Below are positions 50,478 through 59,602 of a DNA stretch of 63,696 nt, piece by piece. The DNA is from Candidatus Sumerlaeota bacterium. GTDB taxonomy: Bacteria > Sumerlaeota > Sumerlaeia > JAFGJS01. Below the pieces are notes generated by a model. That model had not been told where the DNA came from and did not search any database. It saw only the letters and a program-made list of their open reading frames with translations. Made by a program: the position numbers and the translations under genes. The stretch lies in assembly GCA_016928995.1 (NCBI GenBank), contig JAFGJS010000020.1:1-63696 (forward strand), in the 5' to 3' direction. The number at the start of each line of letters is the position of its first letter. The stretch's first letter is position 1.

Positions 50478-51632
50478 TTAGAAATCAAGCACGTCCAGCG
50501 TGTTCGAATCGATTTCTTCGCTCTGGACAGCCTGCTCTTCTTCTTCCTCTTCAAAGGCCGGCGTCATGATCTTCTGCCGCATTTCGTTTGGATAATGGCA
50601 GCGGGTCAGACAAACGTCTTCGGAAACCTTATCTTCATGGTATAGTTTCAGCAGAAAATCGTCCAGCGTGATCATGCCGAATTTCGCGCTGGTTTGCATC
50701 ATGGAAATAATACGCTCGACCTTGTGATCGCGAATCAGGTTCTGGATGGCCGGGGTCATGTGCATGATCTCGTATGCGGCCAAACGGCCTTTGCCGTCTT
50801 TGCGCGGCAGCAGGGTTTGCGCAATCACGGTGTAGAGCGCGACGGAAAGCACGGAACGGATCTGTTCTTGCTGGTTCGCGGGGAAGGCGTCGATCAGACG
50901 GTTCACGGTTTGGGCCGCGGAGATGGTATGCAGCGTGCCAAACACCAAGTGGCCCGTTTCCGCCGCGGTCAACGCCGCTTCCATGGTTTCAATATCGCGG
51001 AGCTCGCCGACCAGAATCACATCGGGGTCCTGACGCAAGGCGCCGCGCAAGGCAAAGGCGAACGAGGTGGTGTCCACATGCAGTTCGCGCTGATTGACAA
51101 TCGCCTGTTTGTGCGGATGCGTATACTCAATCGGGTCCTCGATCGTGAGGATATGCACCATGCGGTTTTCGTTGATATGATTGATGAACGTGGCGAGGGT
51201 GGTGGTTTTACCTGAGCCTGTCGGGCCTGTGACCAAGCAAAGCCCGCGGTGCGCGTACAGCATATCCATGATGCTTTCCCGAATCGCGCCTTCCGAAAGA
51301 CCCAGCTCCTCAAAGGTTAAAATACGCGAGGGAATTAAACGCATAACAATGGAATAACAGCTGCGGGAGCGAAAAACCGCGGTACGAAAACGCGCTTGCT
51401 CGCTGAAGCTGTATGCGAAGTCCGCGCTGCCTGATTCCTGCAACAGTTGCTGATAACGCGGAGGCGTGATTTCCTTCATCAGGCGTTCCGTGTCTTCCGG
51501 CGTCAGAATGTCCGGGTCCACAATATCCAGCGTGCCGCCGGCGCGCATCACTGCCGGTTTTCCCACGACGATATGAAGGTCGGATGCGTCGCGCTCCACA
51601 ACCAAGCGGAGCATTTGGTTCATTTCAAGCAT
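50478..51632 (-). CDS. pilT: Type IV pilus retraction ATPase PilT
   Basis: 384-residue ATPase for pilus retraction or twitching. It starts LEMNQMLRLVVERDASDLHI, has Walker A VTGPTGSGKTTTLATFINHI, Asp box LTIEDPIEY, Walker B ILVGELRDIETMEAALTAAE and His box TGHLVFGTLHTISA. The diagnostic PilT motif near the C-terminus is present as TPAIQNLIRDHK (AIRNLIRE in others). The acidic tail EEEEEEQAVQSEEID is unusual. ATG 51632 gives the normal start; the open frame extends to 51683. The gene lies 99 bp upstream of pilB on the minus strand, so both may be co-transcribed. Confidence 0.93.
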   Translation of the reverse strand: MLEMNQMLRLVVERDASDLHIVVGKPAVMRAGGTLDIVDPDILTPEDTERLMKEITPPRYQQLLQESGSADFAYSFSEQARFRTAVFRSRSCYSIVMRLIPSRILTFEELGLSEGAIRESIMDMLYAHRGLCLVTGPTGSGKTTTLATFINHINENRMVHILTIEDPIEYTHPHKQAIVNQRELHVDTTSFAFALRGALRQDPDVILVGELRDIETMEAALTAAETGHLVFGTLHTISAAQTVNRLIDAFPANQQEQIRSVLSVALYTVIAQTLLPRKDGKGRLAAYEIMHMTPAIQNLIRDHKVERIISMMQTSAKFGMITLDDFLLKLYHEDKVSEDVCLTRCHYPNEMRQKIMTPAFEEEEEEQAVQSEEIDSNTLDVLDF

Positions 51633-51761
51633 GAGACGCCTGATCACTCCTTCGATAAAATTCCTGGAATTCGTTGCTCTCAATCCTGAATCAACGAATC
51701 AACATCTAAAAATATATGATAATTGGCAGGATTGTCAATACGCTTTCGTTTGCTACACTGC

Positions 51762-51843
51762 TTCTCGAATGAAACAGGCACGCAGGCGAGAGCGGCTGTG
51801 CCCTCATCCAAAGAAACGCGGCAATAACTTTTGAGAGACGTTC
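51762..51843. repeat. TIR element of the 'AAAGTTATTGCCGC' family
   Basis: CTTCTCGAATGAAACAGGCA at the left, GCGGCAATAACTTTTGAGAG at the right; core AGAGCGGCTGTGCCCTC. It lies in the gap between pilT and hisC. Confidence 0.55.
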
Positions 51844-52392
51844 AAAAGTCCGGTCTGACGTTTCATCCGGTGAAAAATTCGACTTTCGTTAAAAGCTATT
51901 AGTTTAAAAAGATTTAAAAGGAAGCTTTATAATAACTGTTATTATTGCAGTGAAAGGTGTGAATATCAAGATAAAGATTTTATTTTCAGTGATTTATAAA
52001 TATGAAAACATGTGTGGGGCTGTGTGTAAAAGGCGGTTTAGGACGTGAAGAATGTGGAAAATTGAAGGGTGAATTGAATTTTTACGATTTGAGCCGATGG
52101 AAAGTAGGAAAAAATTGAGGAAGATGATTGTTTTTTTACATTCCTTCACACAGCTTGGATGAATCCATCCACATTTTATCCCTGTCGATGGAATCGGCGT
52201 TGTTTAAATGCCATTGCGATAAAAAAAACGTTTGAACCAAACATCAGGGCGGTTTGCCGCATCATATAAACTTTCCATTTTTATTGATTTATGACTTGCC
52301 GCATGTAATTTATTTGCGTAAAAACAGACGATAGAAAAGACAATTTTTCAGGGGAAAATGTTGTGCGTGTTTGATTTATTTTGATCTAGGTT
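51844..52392. other. AT-rich gap upstream of hisC, nothing recognised
   Basis: About 550 bp, clearly more AT-rich than its surroundings, without an open frame of interest, repeat or RNA motif that I can identify. It presumably contains the hisC promoter. Confidence 0.4.
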
Positions 52393-53544
52393 ATGAATTG
52401 CGCTGAAAATAACATGAAAAAAAGCAACATTATTCAATACCGTCCTCATCTTGAGGCGCTTTTTCCGTATCCAGCGGGAAAGCCGATTGAAGAAGTGCAG
52501 CGTGAAATCGGATTGAAATCCGTTGTCAAACTGGCTTCGAATGAAAATCCGTTGGGGCCTTCTCCCAAGGCCATTGAGGCGTCGATCCAGTCGTTGCGGG
52601 ATGCTCATTATTATCCGGAAGGCAGCGCGTATTATCTGCGGCATGCGCTGGCAAAGAAACTTCGGGTGAAGCCGGAGCAGTTGATTTTTGGCAATGGCAC
52701 GGATGAGCTGATTATCCTGTTGATGTTAACGTATTTGGGCGTGGATGAAAAGTTGGTCATTTCAGAGAAGGCTTTTATTCGCTATCAGATGGCCGCGATG
52801 TTGAACAACTCGGCTTTCGTGAGCGTGCCGATGCAGTATAGCGAGCCAAAAAAGGGCCAGCTTCTTTGGAAACATGATGTGAAGGCGCTGGCGAAGGCTG
52901 TGGATAAAAAGACGCGCGTGATCTGCCTGTCGAATCCGAACAATCCGCTGGGGAGCTGGATCGAGCGCGATGAGTTGGAGTGGTTGCTGGAACATGTGCC
53001 CAAGCGGACGCTGGTGTTTTATGATGAGGCGTACTTTGAGTATGCCAAGGGTTTGTCGAATCATCCGGATGGATTGGATTATCTGGATCAATATCCAAAC
53101 CTGATCGTGTCGCGTACGTTCAGCAAGGCGTACGGCCTGGCTGGATTCCGCGTGGGGTATTGTGTGGCGCATCCGGAATTGATCCAGGGATTTGAGCGTG
53201 TGCGGCCGCCGTTTAATGTGAGCCGGGTGGCGCAGGCGGCGGCGACGGCTGCGTTGAGTGATATTGAACATGTGCGCAATACGGTCCGCCTGACGCGCGA
53301 AGGGATCAAGCGCACTGTGCGTGAATTGAATGGGATGGGTTACAACGTGATTCCCAGCCGGGCGAATTTCGTCACAATCGACGTGCGTCGCGACTCGCGC
53401 GAGCTGGCGCAGGTGTTGATGCAGGAGGGTGTGATCGTCCGTCCGTTGGCGGGTTTTATGATGCCTGAATTGATGCGTGTGACCATTGGGTTGCCAGAAG
53501 AGATGGAACACTTTATGCGCGCCTTGCGCAAAGCGACAATGTAA
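52393..53544 (+). CDS. hisC: Histidinol-phosphate aminotransferase
   Basis: PLP enzyme of the HisC branch of fold type I aminotransferases, 383 residues, for step seven of histidine synthesis. It reads GKPIEEVQREIGLKSVVKLA, SNENPLGPSPKA, YPEGSAYYLRHALAKKL, FGNGTDELI, ICLSNPNNPLGSWIERDELE, FYDEAYFEYAKG and SRTFSKAYGLAGFRVGY, with the Schiff-base Lys in SKAYG. It ends RANFVTIDV and VIVRPLAGFMMPELMRVTIG, all HisC hallmarks. The start could instead be ATG 52414. No other his gene is adjacent. The next gene follows after 25 bases and probably shares the transcript. Broad aromatic specificity (tyrosine, phenylalanine) is possible. Confidence 0.88.
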   Translation: MNCAENNMKKSNIIQYRPHLEALFPYPAGKPIEEVQREIGLKSVVKLASNENPLGPSPKAIEASIQSLRDAHYYPEGSAYYLRHALAKKLRVKPEQLIFGNGTDELIILLMLTYLGVDEKLVISEKAFIRYQMAAMLNNSAFVSVPMQYSEPKKGQLLWKHDVKALAKAVDKKTRVICLSNPNNPLGSWIERDELEWLLEHVPKRTLVFYDEAYFEYAKGLSNHPDGLDYLDQYPNLIVSRTFSKAYGLAGFRVGYCVAHPELIQGFERVRPPFNVSRVAQAAATAALSDIEHVRNTVRLTREGIKRTVRELNGMGYNVIPSRANFVTIDVRRDSRELAQVLMQEGVIVRPLAGFMMPELMRVTIGLPEEMEHFMRALRKATM

Positions 53545-53569
53545 GCAAAGGAAGTTTGGGGAATTTCGA

Positions 53570-54562
53570 ATGAAGAAAGCTCTGATTGTTTCAAATCAAA
53601 CGGATATGATTTATAGTCCGGAGACCATTGAACGCATTGGCGAGAAAGTCAATCTGCTGGCTCCGCCGAAACGCGATGATGTGCTGAAGACCGATCCTGA
53701 TCTTTTGTCCGAGGCTGAGATCATCATGTCTGGATGGGGCGGACCGCGTCTGGATGAGGCATTCTTTAAGGGCTCGCCGCAGCTGAAGGCGTTTTTCTAC
53801 GGCGCCGGGTCTCTGCGAGGATTGGTCACGGACACGTGCTGGGAGCGTGAGCTGGTCATCTGCTCGGCATGGGAAATGAACGCCATTCCCGTGGCGGAGT
53901 TCGCCCTGGCGCAGATCATCCTGGCGTTGAAGCAGGTTTTTATCTGCTCCAGGGAAATGTGCGAGCAGCGCACTCATTTTATTCCTTCCACCAAGCGCAT
54001 CCATGGCACGTATCGGGCCACAGTAGGGCTGATCTCGCTGGGCGCGATCGGCAAGCGTCTGTCGCGCAGGCTGCAGACGCTCGATGTGAAAGTTCTCGCT
54101 TACGATCCCTTCGCCAGCGAAGATGATGCGGCGGAGCTCGGTCTTGAGCTGACGGATCTTGACTCCATTTTCCGCGAGGCCGATGTGGTGTCGTTGCACA
54201 CGCCGTGGCTGGAGGAAACGGAGAATATGATCCAGGGCCGGCATTTCCGTATGATGAAGGCGGACGCGGCGTTCATCAACACGGCCCGCGGCGCGGTGGT
54301 GGATGAGGCGGCGATGATTGAGGCGTTGAACGAGCGGCCCGATCTGTTCGCGCTGCTTGACGTCACGCATCCTGAACATCCTGCGAAGGATTCGCCGTTG
54401 TGGTCGATGAAGAACGTTTTCCTGACGCCGCATATCGCCGGATCGCAGGGTCGCGAGTGCCTGCGGATGGGCGATGCGATGTGCGACGAGCTGGAGCGAT
54501 ACCTGCAGGGCGAGCCGTTGCTCTACCAAATCGACGGCCAGAAATTCGCGCGCATGGCTTAA
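53570..54562 (+). CDS. D-isomer specific 2-hydroxyacid dehydrogenase
   Basis: 330-residue NAD-dependent dehydrogenase of the SerA/phosphoglycerate dehydrogenase superfamily. The N-terminal catalytic part has EIIMSGWGGPRLDEAFF and LKAFFYGAGSLRG. The NAD domain is ATVGLISLGAIGKRLSRRLQ; the glycine pattern GxxxxGxxG is GLISLGAIG. DVVSLHTPWLEETENMI, AAFINTARGAVVDEAAMIEA and NVFLTPHIAGS give the Arg, Asp/Glu and His of the active site. No ACT domain is attached. The N-terminal residues differ from SerA and fit better with the branch found in polysaccharide-degrading bacteria. It follows hisC by 25 bases. Substrate unknown. Confidence 0.85.
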   Translation: MKKALIVSNQTDMIYSPETIERIGEKVNLLAPPKRDDVLKTDPDLLSEAEIIMSGWGGPRLDEAFFKGSPQLKAFFYGAGSLRGLVTDTCWERELVICSAWEMNAIPVAEFALAQIILALKQVFICSREMCEQRTHFIPSTKRIHGTYRATVGLISLGAIGKRLSRRLQTLDVKVLAYDPFASEDDAAELGLELTDLDSIFREADVVSLHTPWLEETENMIQGRHFRMMKADAAFINTARGAVVDEAAMIEALNERPDLFALLDVTHPEHPAKDSPLWSMKNVFLTPHIAGSQGRECLRMGDAMCDELERYLQGEPLLYQIDGQKFARMA

Positions 54563-54596
54563 TCGGCGGATTGGTCCTTATCGCGCTGCTCTAAGG

Positions 54597-54680
54597 TTTT
54601 GTTCAGATGGGAAGAGAGCACAGCCGGGGGCGGCTGCGCCACATTCCCGGGGATGCGGATATGAGTTTTGAGTGATGTCT
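54597..54680. repeat. Short repeat of the 'GCACAGCCGnnnGCGGCTG' core
   Basis: GAGCACAGCCGGGGGCGGCT GCGCCACA and GGGGATGCGGATATGAG, matching the core of the 48188 element. Ends are eroded. Confidence 0.45.
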
Positions 54681-54684
54681 GTGC

Positions 54685-55713
54685 CTACGCGAAGTCCCGC
54701 AGAAATTTTTCGAACGATTCCTCCGTGCCCATGCAGATCAGCAGATCTCCCACTTCGAAGCGCGAGTCGGAGCGCGGATTGAAGATCATTTTTCCGTCGC
54801 TGCGCTGCATGCCGACGACGATAATGTTGTATTGCTTGTTGAGGTTCAGCTCGTAGATCGTCTTGCCTGCCATGGACGAGGTTGCGCTGACGGGAAATTC
54901 CTCGATGAAGATTTGCAGCTGATCGAGCGCAGAGACGGTCTCCATGAACTCCACCACCGCCGGCTTGATGGCGGCGTTGCTGATCGTGCGTCCGCCGATT
55001 TTATAGGGCAGGATGACCTTGTTCGCGCCGGCCTGGTAGAGTTTCGCGCTGACGGAATCATCCAGCGCGCGCGAGATGATGTAGAGGTTTTTGTTGAGCT
55101 GCCGCGCGCTGATTGTGATGAAGACGTTGTCCGCGTCCGAAGTGGCGGCGCAAATCAGCGTTTTGGCGCGTTCAATGCCCGCTTTGATCAGCACGTCGTC
55201 GTTGGTGGCGTCGCCGAGAATGCCGACAATATTCTTGCCTTCCATGCGGTGGATGGCCTCATCGGCGTTGTCCACAACCACGAATTGCTTTTTGGCCAGC
55301 CGAAGATTGTCGGCGATCTCCTCGCCCATGCGGCCGTAGCCGCATACGATAATGTGGCTCTGCATCTGTGTCAGTTGACGGTTCATGCGCCGTTGCTCCA
55401 TTGCGCGGCCCATTTCGCCTTCCACGAGCAGCCTCAAGGCCATCGTGGCGGCGAAAGCCATCGCGCTATAGCCGATGATAATCAGGAACGTCGTATAAAG
55501 ACGCTCGCCCTCGCTGAAATTCGGGAGTTCGCCGTAACCGATAGTGGTCAGCGTGATCAGCAGGAAATAAAAGCCTTCGAAAAAGGTTCTGCCGAAAATA
55601 AATTTGAATCCCGATGCGCCGACCAAAAAAACCGACACCAGCAGCAGACAGCCGATCTTGAGCTGGAGTCGCGCGGCGTGATTGGTTTCTTCGCGAAAAA
55701 GGCGTAGCGCCAT
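54685..55713 (-). CDS. Two-helix potassium channel with RCK (TrkA) domains
   Basis: 342-residue K+ channel subunit. The pore module has LLVSVFLVGASGFKFIFG, the selectivity filter in LITLTTIGYGELPNFS (TIGYG), and the inner helix IIIGYSAMAFAATMALRLL. RCK_N follows (HIIVCGYGRMGEEIADNLRL, VGILGDATNDDVL), with NAD/ATP-type binding, and RCK_C (NKQYNIIVVGMQRSDG, FEVGDLLICMGTEESF). This is the MthK/Kch type. Channel opening is governed by a ligand such as Ca2+ or a nucleotide in relatives. It faces the dehydrogenase gene; no operon partner. Confidence 0.92.
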   Translation of the reverse strand: MALRLFREETNHAARLQLKIGCLLLVSVFLVGASGFKFIFGRTFFEGFYFLLITLTTIGYGELPNFSEGERLYTTFLIIIGYSAMAFAATMALRLLVEGEMGRAMEQRRMNRQLTQMQSHIIVCGYGRMGEEIADNLRLAKKQFVVVDNADEAIHRMEGKNIVGILGDATNDDVLIKAGIERAKTLICAATSDADNVFITISARQLNKNLYIISRALDDSVSAKLYQAGANKVILPYKIGGRTISNAAIKPAVVEFMETVSALDQLQIFIEEFPVSATSSMAGKTIYELNLNKQYNIIVVGMQRSDGKMIFNPRSDSRFEVGDLLICMGTEESFEKFLRDFA

Positions 55714-55782
55714 CTCGGCACGGCATCCTGATGGAGAATGTGTCTTGCTTGCGATAAACGTATCGGCAAAACGCTGCGTGTG

Positions 55783-56121
55783 TCAAACGGATAAAAGCGC
55801 GTCCGCGTCTTGAATCAAATTTTCAAGGTCTTCTTCAATCACGCTCCATACGATGCGGTCGTCGATGTTGTCATAGCCGTGAATGAGAATGTTGCGGAAG
55901 GATATGATGCTGCGACATTCGCGGATTTTGTCGAGAACGGAAGGATTATCTTTATTGATGCGGTTCAGCGCTTCGCCGATGATCTCGAATTTTCGCTCAA
56001 CTCCGTTTGGCAAAAGCTCATTTTCGGCGTAGTCTTCGAATGATTTATTTTGAACAAAACCACGAACTGCAAGGGCGGCCTCATGTATGTCGAATAAATG
56101 TTTGAGAATTTTATTCTCCAT
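55783..56121 (-). CDS. hepT: HEPN toxin HepT
   Basis: 112-residue HEPN RNase-type toxin (DUF86). It is helical throughout, with GVERKFEIIGEALNRINK and the active motif RNILIHGYDNID (RxxxxHxY; here RNILIHGY). The start is ATG 56121, with GGAAGG six bases upstream; it overlaps the 3' end of the antitoxin gene by 11 bp. In HepT/MntA pairs the MntA protein inactivates the toxin by AMP transfer to the Tyr of this motif. The motif is intact. Confidence 0.92.
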   Translation of the reverse strand: MENKILKHLFDIHEAALAVRGFVQNKSFEDYAENELLPNGVERKFEIIGEALNRINKDNPSVLDKIRECRSIISFRNILIHGYDNIDDRIVWSVIEEDLENLIQDADALLSV

Positions 56122-56431
56122 ATAAAGCCTTCCGTTCCGCCATGATTTTTTCACGCAGGAATGGATTTCTCAAACTGGCGGGAGTTAATAAATCAACCGG
56201 GCGCTGGAAGGTGTCCTCAAGAAAGTGGAGCAGACCGAAAAAACGCTTGGCGGCGTGCATGTTAGGATCATCGAATTCCACGAGGAAATCCAAATCGCTG
56301 TTCGCGTCTGCCGCGCCATTGGCATATGAACCGAAAAGATCCAACCGGCGGACGCCGAAGTCTTTGCATGCAGGCGCAGTCAGCGACTGTATGTCGGAGA
56401 ATGTCAATGCCGAGTCACGGTTCAAGCGCAT
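56111..56431 (-). CDS. mntA: MntA-type nucleotidyltransferase antitoxin
   Basis: 106-residue minimal nucleotidyltransferase. The signature GSYANGAADANSDLDFLVEF (GSx10DxD) is complete, preceded by FGVRRLDLFG. It should AMPylate the HepT toxin to neutralise it. It is upstream of hepT in the same transcript with an 11-bp overlap, the usual gene order. Confidence 0.92.
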   Translation of the reverse strand: MRLNRDSALTFSDIQSLTAPACKDFGVRRLDLFGSYANGAADANSDLDFLVEFDDPNMHAAKRFFGLLHFLEDTFQRPVDLLTPASLRNPFLREKIMAERKALYGE

Positions 56432-56505
56432 TTTTCTTTTTCACCATGGAATATATTCTAACCTAATTTGCCTTTAACCGCGAGTGGATGCAATCAAATT
56501 TCAAT

Positions 56506-57627
56506 TCAGAGGAGCGCGGCGGCGGCCATTTTGGCGATGCCCTTCCAGCTGTATTCGACGGATTTGCCGTGAAAACAGCCGTGGGTGCAGTGGCAGCGCT
56601 TAATTTGCGCGCGGCGTTTTTCGGCCGCGCCGCTGCGCCAGAGGGCGTTGAAGTCGAAATCGAATTCCGCGAGATTGGCGAAGGGCTTGGTGAATTCGCA
56701 GTGCGCCACGGCGCCGTCGCTGTAGAGCACGGCGACCGATTCGCCCGCGGTGACGCAGGGGTATTGGGGCTTGCCGGTGCGCACCATTTCGAGCTGCGCG
56801 AGGTTGTGGATGTGAAAGGCGTTGGCGCGTACGGCGGCGCGTTTGTTGAGCAATTTCAGGTCTCGCGCGATCTGGTCGAAGGATTCGACGGGCGGCAGCT
56901 GCAGCAATGATGGGCCGGCGTTGTCTTCCTTGATTTTCGGTGGGATGTTCCATGCCGTTTGGTCCACGTCGCGCATGAGCTCGAAGCCGTGCACGACGTC
57001 CGGATGGATCGCCTCGCGCAGATAATCGTTGAGCGTCACGAGCTCGGTGTGATTTTCGGCGTTGATCACGGTCAGGGCGTGCGCTCCGAGGCAGGGAAAG
57101 CGTTGCTTGAGGCTGTACACCGCGCTGAGCGATTCGATGACTTTGTCGAAATTGCCCGGCACTCCGCGAATCCGGTCGTGCGTCGCGGCCAGGCCGTCGA
57201 GGGAGAATTGCCATTCCAGGCCAACGTCGGGAAATTCGCTTTTCAGCTCTTCGGTGAGCGCGATTGTTTTTTGCGGCTGGAGGCCGTTGGTGTTGATCAT
57301 GACCGTCTCGACCTTGCCGCGCGAGGCGAATACGCGAAAGACATCGGCGAGATCGGCGCGGAGCATCGGCTCGCCGCCGGTGAGGATGATCATCCGCACA
57401 CGCGGCATGCTCTCCGCGATTTTTTCCAGCTGCTCGATGGTGTATTCCGGCAGGCCGGTGTTCAGGTTGTCCCGGCAGAAGCAATGTGCGCATTTGGCGT
57501 TGCAGCGCATGGTGACGTACAGCAAAACCAGCTCCAACGGATAGAGGCCGGTCTCTTTGCGTGCGGCGTTGTTCGCATTCAGCCGCTGAATCGCTGCTTT
57601 CACAATCTGCCTGTCGCTTGCGCGCAT
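56506..57627 (-). CDS. Radical SAM protein with SPASM-like C-terminus
   Basis: 373-residue radical SAM protein. The site is VTMRCNAKCAHCFCRDNLNT (CxxxCxxC), followed by IILTGGEPMLRADLADVFRV, TNGLQPQKT and WQFSLDGLAATHDRIRG. The C-terminal part has extra cysteines (YPCVTAGE, AHCEFTKP, RCHCTHGCFHG), probably a second iron-sulfur cluster of the SPASM/twitch type. The general pattern is that of enzymes acting on peptides or heme-pathway substrates. ATG 57627 gives the normal start; the longer open frame crosses into lpd on another frame. It is 20 bases after lpd on the same strand, so co-transcription is likely, and a link to lipoyl or cofactor chemistry is only a guess. Confidence 0.85.
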   Translation of the reverse strand: MRASDRQIVKAAIQRLNANNAARKETGLYPLELVLLYVTMRCNAKCAHCFCRDNLNTGLPEYTIEQLEKIAESMPRVRMIILTGGEPMLRADLADVFRVFASRGKVETVMINTNGLQPQKTIALTEELKSEFPDVGLEWQFSLDGLAATHDRIRGVPGNFDKVIESLSAVYSLKQRFPCLGAHALTVINAENHTELVTLNDYLREAIHPDVVHGFELMRDVDQTAWNIPPKIKEDNAGPSLLQLPPVESFDQIARDLKLLNKRAAVRANAFHIHNLAQLEMVRTGKPQYPCVTAGESVAVLYSDGAVAHCEFTKPFANLAEFDFDFNALWRSGAAEKRRAQIKRCHCTHGCFHGKSVEYSWKGIAKMAAAALL

Positions 57628-57647
57628 GAACTCCGCCCGTTTCGATT

Positions 57648-59057
57648 CTACATGTGGATGGTTCGGCCGTCGATGCCGAGCGCGGCTTCCTTGAGCGCTT
57701 CGGAGAGCGTGGGATGCGCGTGGCAGATGCGGGCGATGTCTTCCGCCGAGCCGCCGAAGGCCATCGCGCAGACGGCTTCGGCGATCATGTCGCTCGCCCG
57801 CGGTCCGACGATATGCACGCCCAGCAGCGCGTCGTCTTCTTTCGCGGCGATGACTTTCACAAAGCCGTCCATCTCGCCCATCGCCTTGGCGCGGCCGTTG
57901 GCCATGAAGGGAAAGGTCGCCGAGATGTATTCCACGCCGGACCCTTTTACTTCTTCTTCCGTTTTGCCGACTGACGCGACTTCGGGCCAGGTGTAGACGA
58001 CGTTGGGGATCGTGTCCTTGTCGATGTGGCCGGGCTTGCCGGCGAGGATTTCGGCGCAGGCCACGCCCTCCTCTTCGGCCTTGTGGGCCAGCATCGGTCC
58101 TTCGACCGCGTCGCCGATGGCGTAGATATTTTCCACGCTGGTCTGGAAGCGCTCGTTGATTGCGACGCGCTTCATGGCGTCGAGCTGCACGCCAGCGGCT
58201 TCCAGGTCGAGTCCGCTGGTGTACGGGCGGCGTCCGACAGCGACGACGACCTTGTCGCATTCGACGCTTTCTGTTTCGCCTTTTTCGTTGATATATGAGA
58301 CCGAGCCTGCGGCGCCGGTTTTTTCGCAGCCGGTGACTTTGCAGCCGAGCTTGAACTCGAGTCCCTGGCGCTTGAGCATCTTTTGCATGGCTTCGGCGCA
58401 TTCACCGTCCATGGGCGGCAAGATGCGCGGGAGCATCTCGATCACTGTGACCTTGGCGCCGAGGCGCCGCCAGACGGAGCCGAGTTCGAGGCCGATCACG
58501 CCGCCGCCGATCAGCACGAGGCGCTCGGGCACTTTGTCGAAGGAGAGCGCGTCCGTTGAATCGCAGACAAATTCATGGTCGAATTTCATGAAGGGGAGCT
58601 CCACCGGCTCGGAGCCGGTGGCGATCAGCATGTTTTTCGCGGTCAGGGTTTCCTTGGAGCCGTCGGCCTTCTCCACTTCAACTTCCGTTTTCGAAAGGAA
58701 GCGTCCGGCCCCCTGGATGTAGTCGATTTTGTTTTTTTTCATCAAGCCCAGCACGCCCATGGTTAAGCCCTTCACGACCTCGCCCTTGCGCTTCATCATG
58801 TTCGGCAGGTTGAGCGTAACGTTATCGAACTCCACGCCATGGCGTTTGAACTTGGTCTGGGCCAATTCGTAGATTTCGCTGGAGTCGAGCAGGGCCTTGC
58901 TGGGGATGCAGCCGACATGCAGGCATGTGCCGCCGGGCGTGGCGCGTTTGTCGATGGCGGCGGTTTTGAGTCCGAGCTGCGCGGCGCGGATGGCCGCGAC
59001 GTATCCGCCGGGGCCGGCGCCGATGATCACAAGATCGTAATTCTGATTGGAAGACAT
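57648..59057 (-). CDS. lpdA: Dihydrolipoyl dehydrogenase (E3)
   Basis: 469-residue FAD enzyme that reoxidises dihydrolipoyl groups of 2-oxo-acid dehydrogenases or glycine cleavage. FAD site: YDLVIIGAGPGGYVAAIRAA. The redox disulfide is GGTCLHVGCIPSKALLD (CxxxxC, with Cys near 45 and 50). The NAD site is LVLIGGGVIGLELGSVWRRL. The interface has His-Glu in ICHAHPTLSEALKEAALG. All sites are intact. GGAAGG precedes the ATG. It is separated from the E2 gene upstream by an inserted cassette, see 59221-59833. Confidence 0.95.
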   Translation of the reverse strand: MSSNQNYDLVIIGAGPGGYVAAIRAAQLGLKTAAIDKRATPGGTCLHVGCIPSKALLDSSEIYELAQTKFKRHGVEFDNVTLNLPNMMKRKGEVVKGLTMGVLGLMKKNKIDYIQGAGRFLSKTEVEVEKADGSKETLTAKNMLIATGSEPVELPFMKFDHEFVCDSTDALSFDKVPERLVLIGGGVIGLELGSVWRRLGAKVTVIEMLPRILPPMDGECAEAMQKMLKRQGLEFKLGCKVTGCEKTGAAGSVSYINEKGETESVECDKVVVAVGRRPYTSGLDLEAAGVQLDAMKRVAINERFQTSVENIYAIGDAVEGPMLAHKAEEEGVACAEILAGKPGHIDKDTIPNVVYTWPEVASVGKTEEEVKGSGVEYISATFPFMANGRAKAMGEMDGFVKVIAAKEDDALLGVHIVGPRASDMIAEAVCAMAFGGSAEDIARICHAHPTLSEALKEAALGIDGRTIHM

Positions 59058-59080
59058 AAAGTACCTTCCCTATGAAAAAA

Positions 59081-59133
59081 AATTCTAAATCCGAATATCG
59101 AAATCCGAAACAAATACTAAATTCTAAATTTTA
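59081..59133. repeat. AT-rich inverted repeat, left flank of the IVP cassette
   Basis: AATTCTAAATCCGAATATCG, AAATCCGAAACAAATACTAA, then ATTCTAAATTTTAA. The reverse complement of the right flank at 59842-59886 matches closely. Confidence 0.65.
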
Positions 59134-59220
59134 ATGCTCGTAATGAAACGATCACAATCCTGCGCTGTTGGCAATGCATTCAACAATTTCATTGATGGCC
59201 GCTTTGAATCCATATAACGC

Positions 59221-59583
59221 TTATTTATTCACGGTTTTTTGTATGATTGCTCCGAGTATGTTCATGAGTTCTTGCGCTTCCTGGAGCAGAACGTCTCTTT
59301 CTTTTTCTAATTCCGCTCCGGGTTCAATGAGACGCAGCCAGTATCGCGCTTCCTTGGCTTCTTTTCTGGAAATGCGAATGCGATGCGCGAAATCTTTCTT
59401 GCTGAGCGCTTCATTGGCTTCAATGTAATTGGCCCCTACAGAACCCGACGCTCGAACCAGCTGTTTTCCATCCTCAATATTGCATATGCTTCGCGGCAAT
59501 CGCTTCATAAACGTCCGCACGTTCTTTGCGAACAGGAATGTACGTTCTTCCAGATCATATTTCTGTTGTTGTTGTGCGGACAA
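59221..59583 (-). CDS. Four-helix-bundle protein (23S rRNA intervening-sequence type)
   Basis: 120-residue helical protein of the IVP/S23 family. Motifs are DLEERTFLFAKNVRTFMKRL, RASGSVGANYIEANEALSKK and RISRKEAKEARYWLRLI, all family standards. First described as ORFs in intervening sequences of 23S rRNA, the stand-alone versions are common, and some sit inside other mobile elements. The start is TTG 59583, with AAGGA 9 bases upstream. No catalytic site is known; DNA or RNA binding is suspected. Confidence 0.88.
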   Translation of the reverse strand: MSAQQQQKYDLEERTFLFAKNVRTFMKRLPRSICNIEDGKQLVRASGSVGANYIEANEALSKKDFAHRIRISRKEAKEARYWLRLIEPGAELEKERDVLLQEAQELMNILGAIIQKTVNK

Positions 59584-59602
59584 TTCCCGCGATCCTTCTA
59601 TT

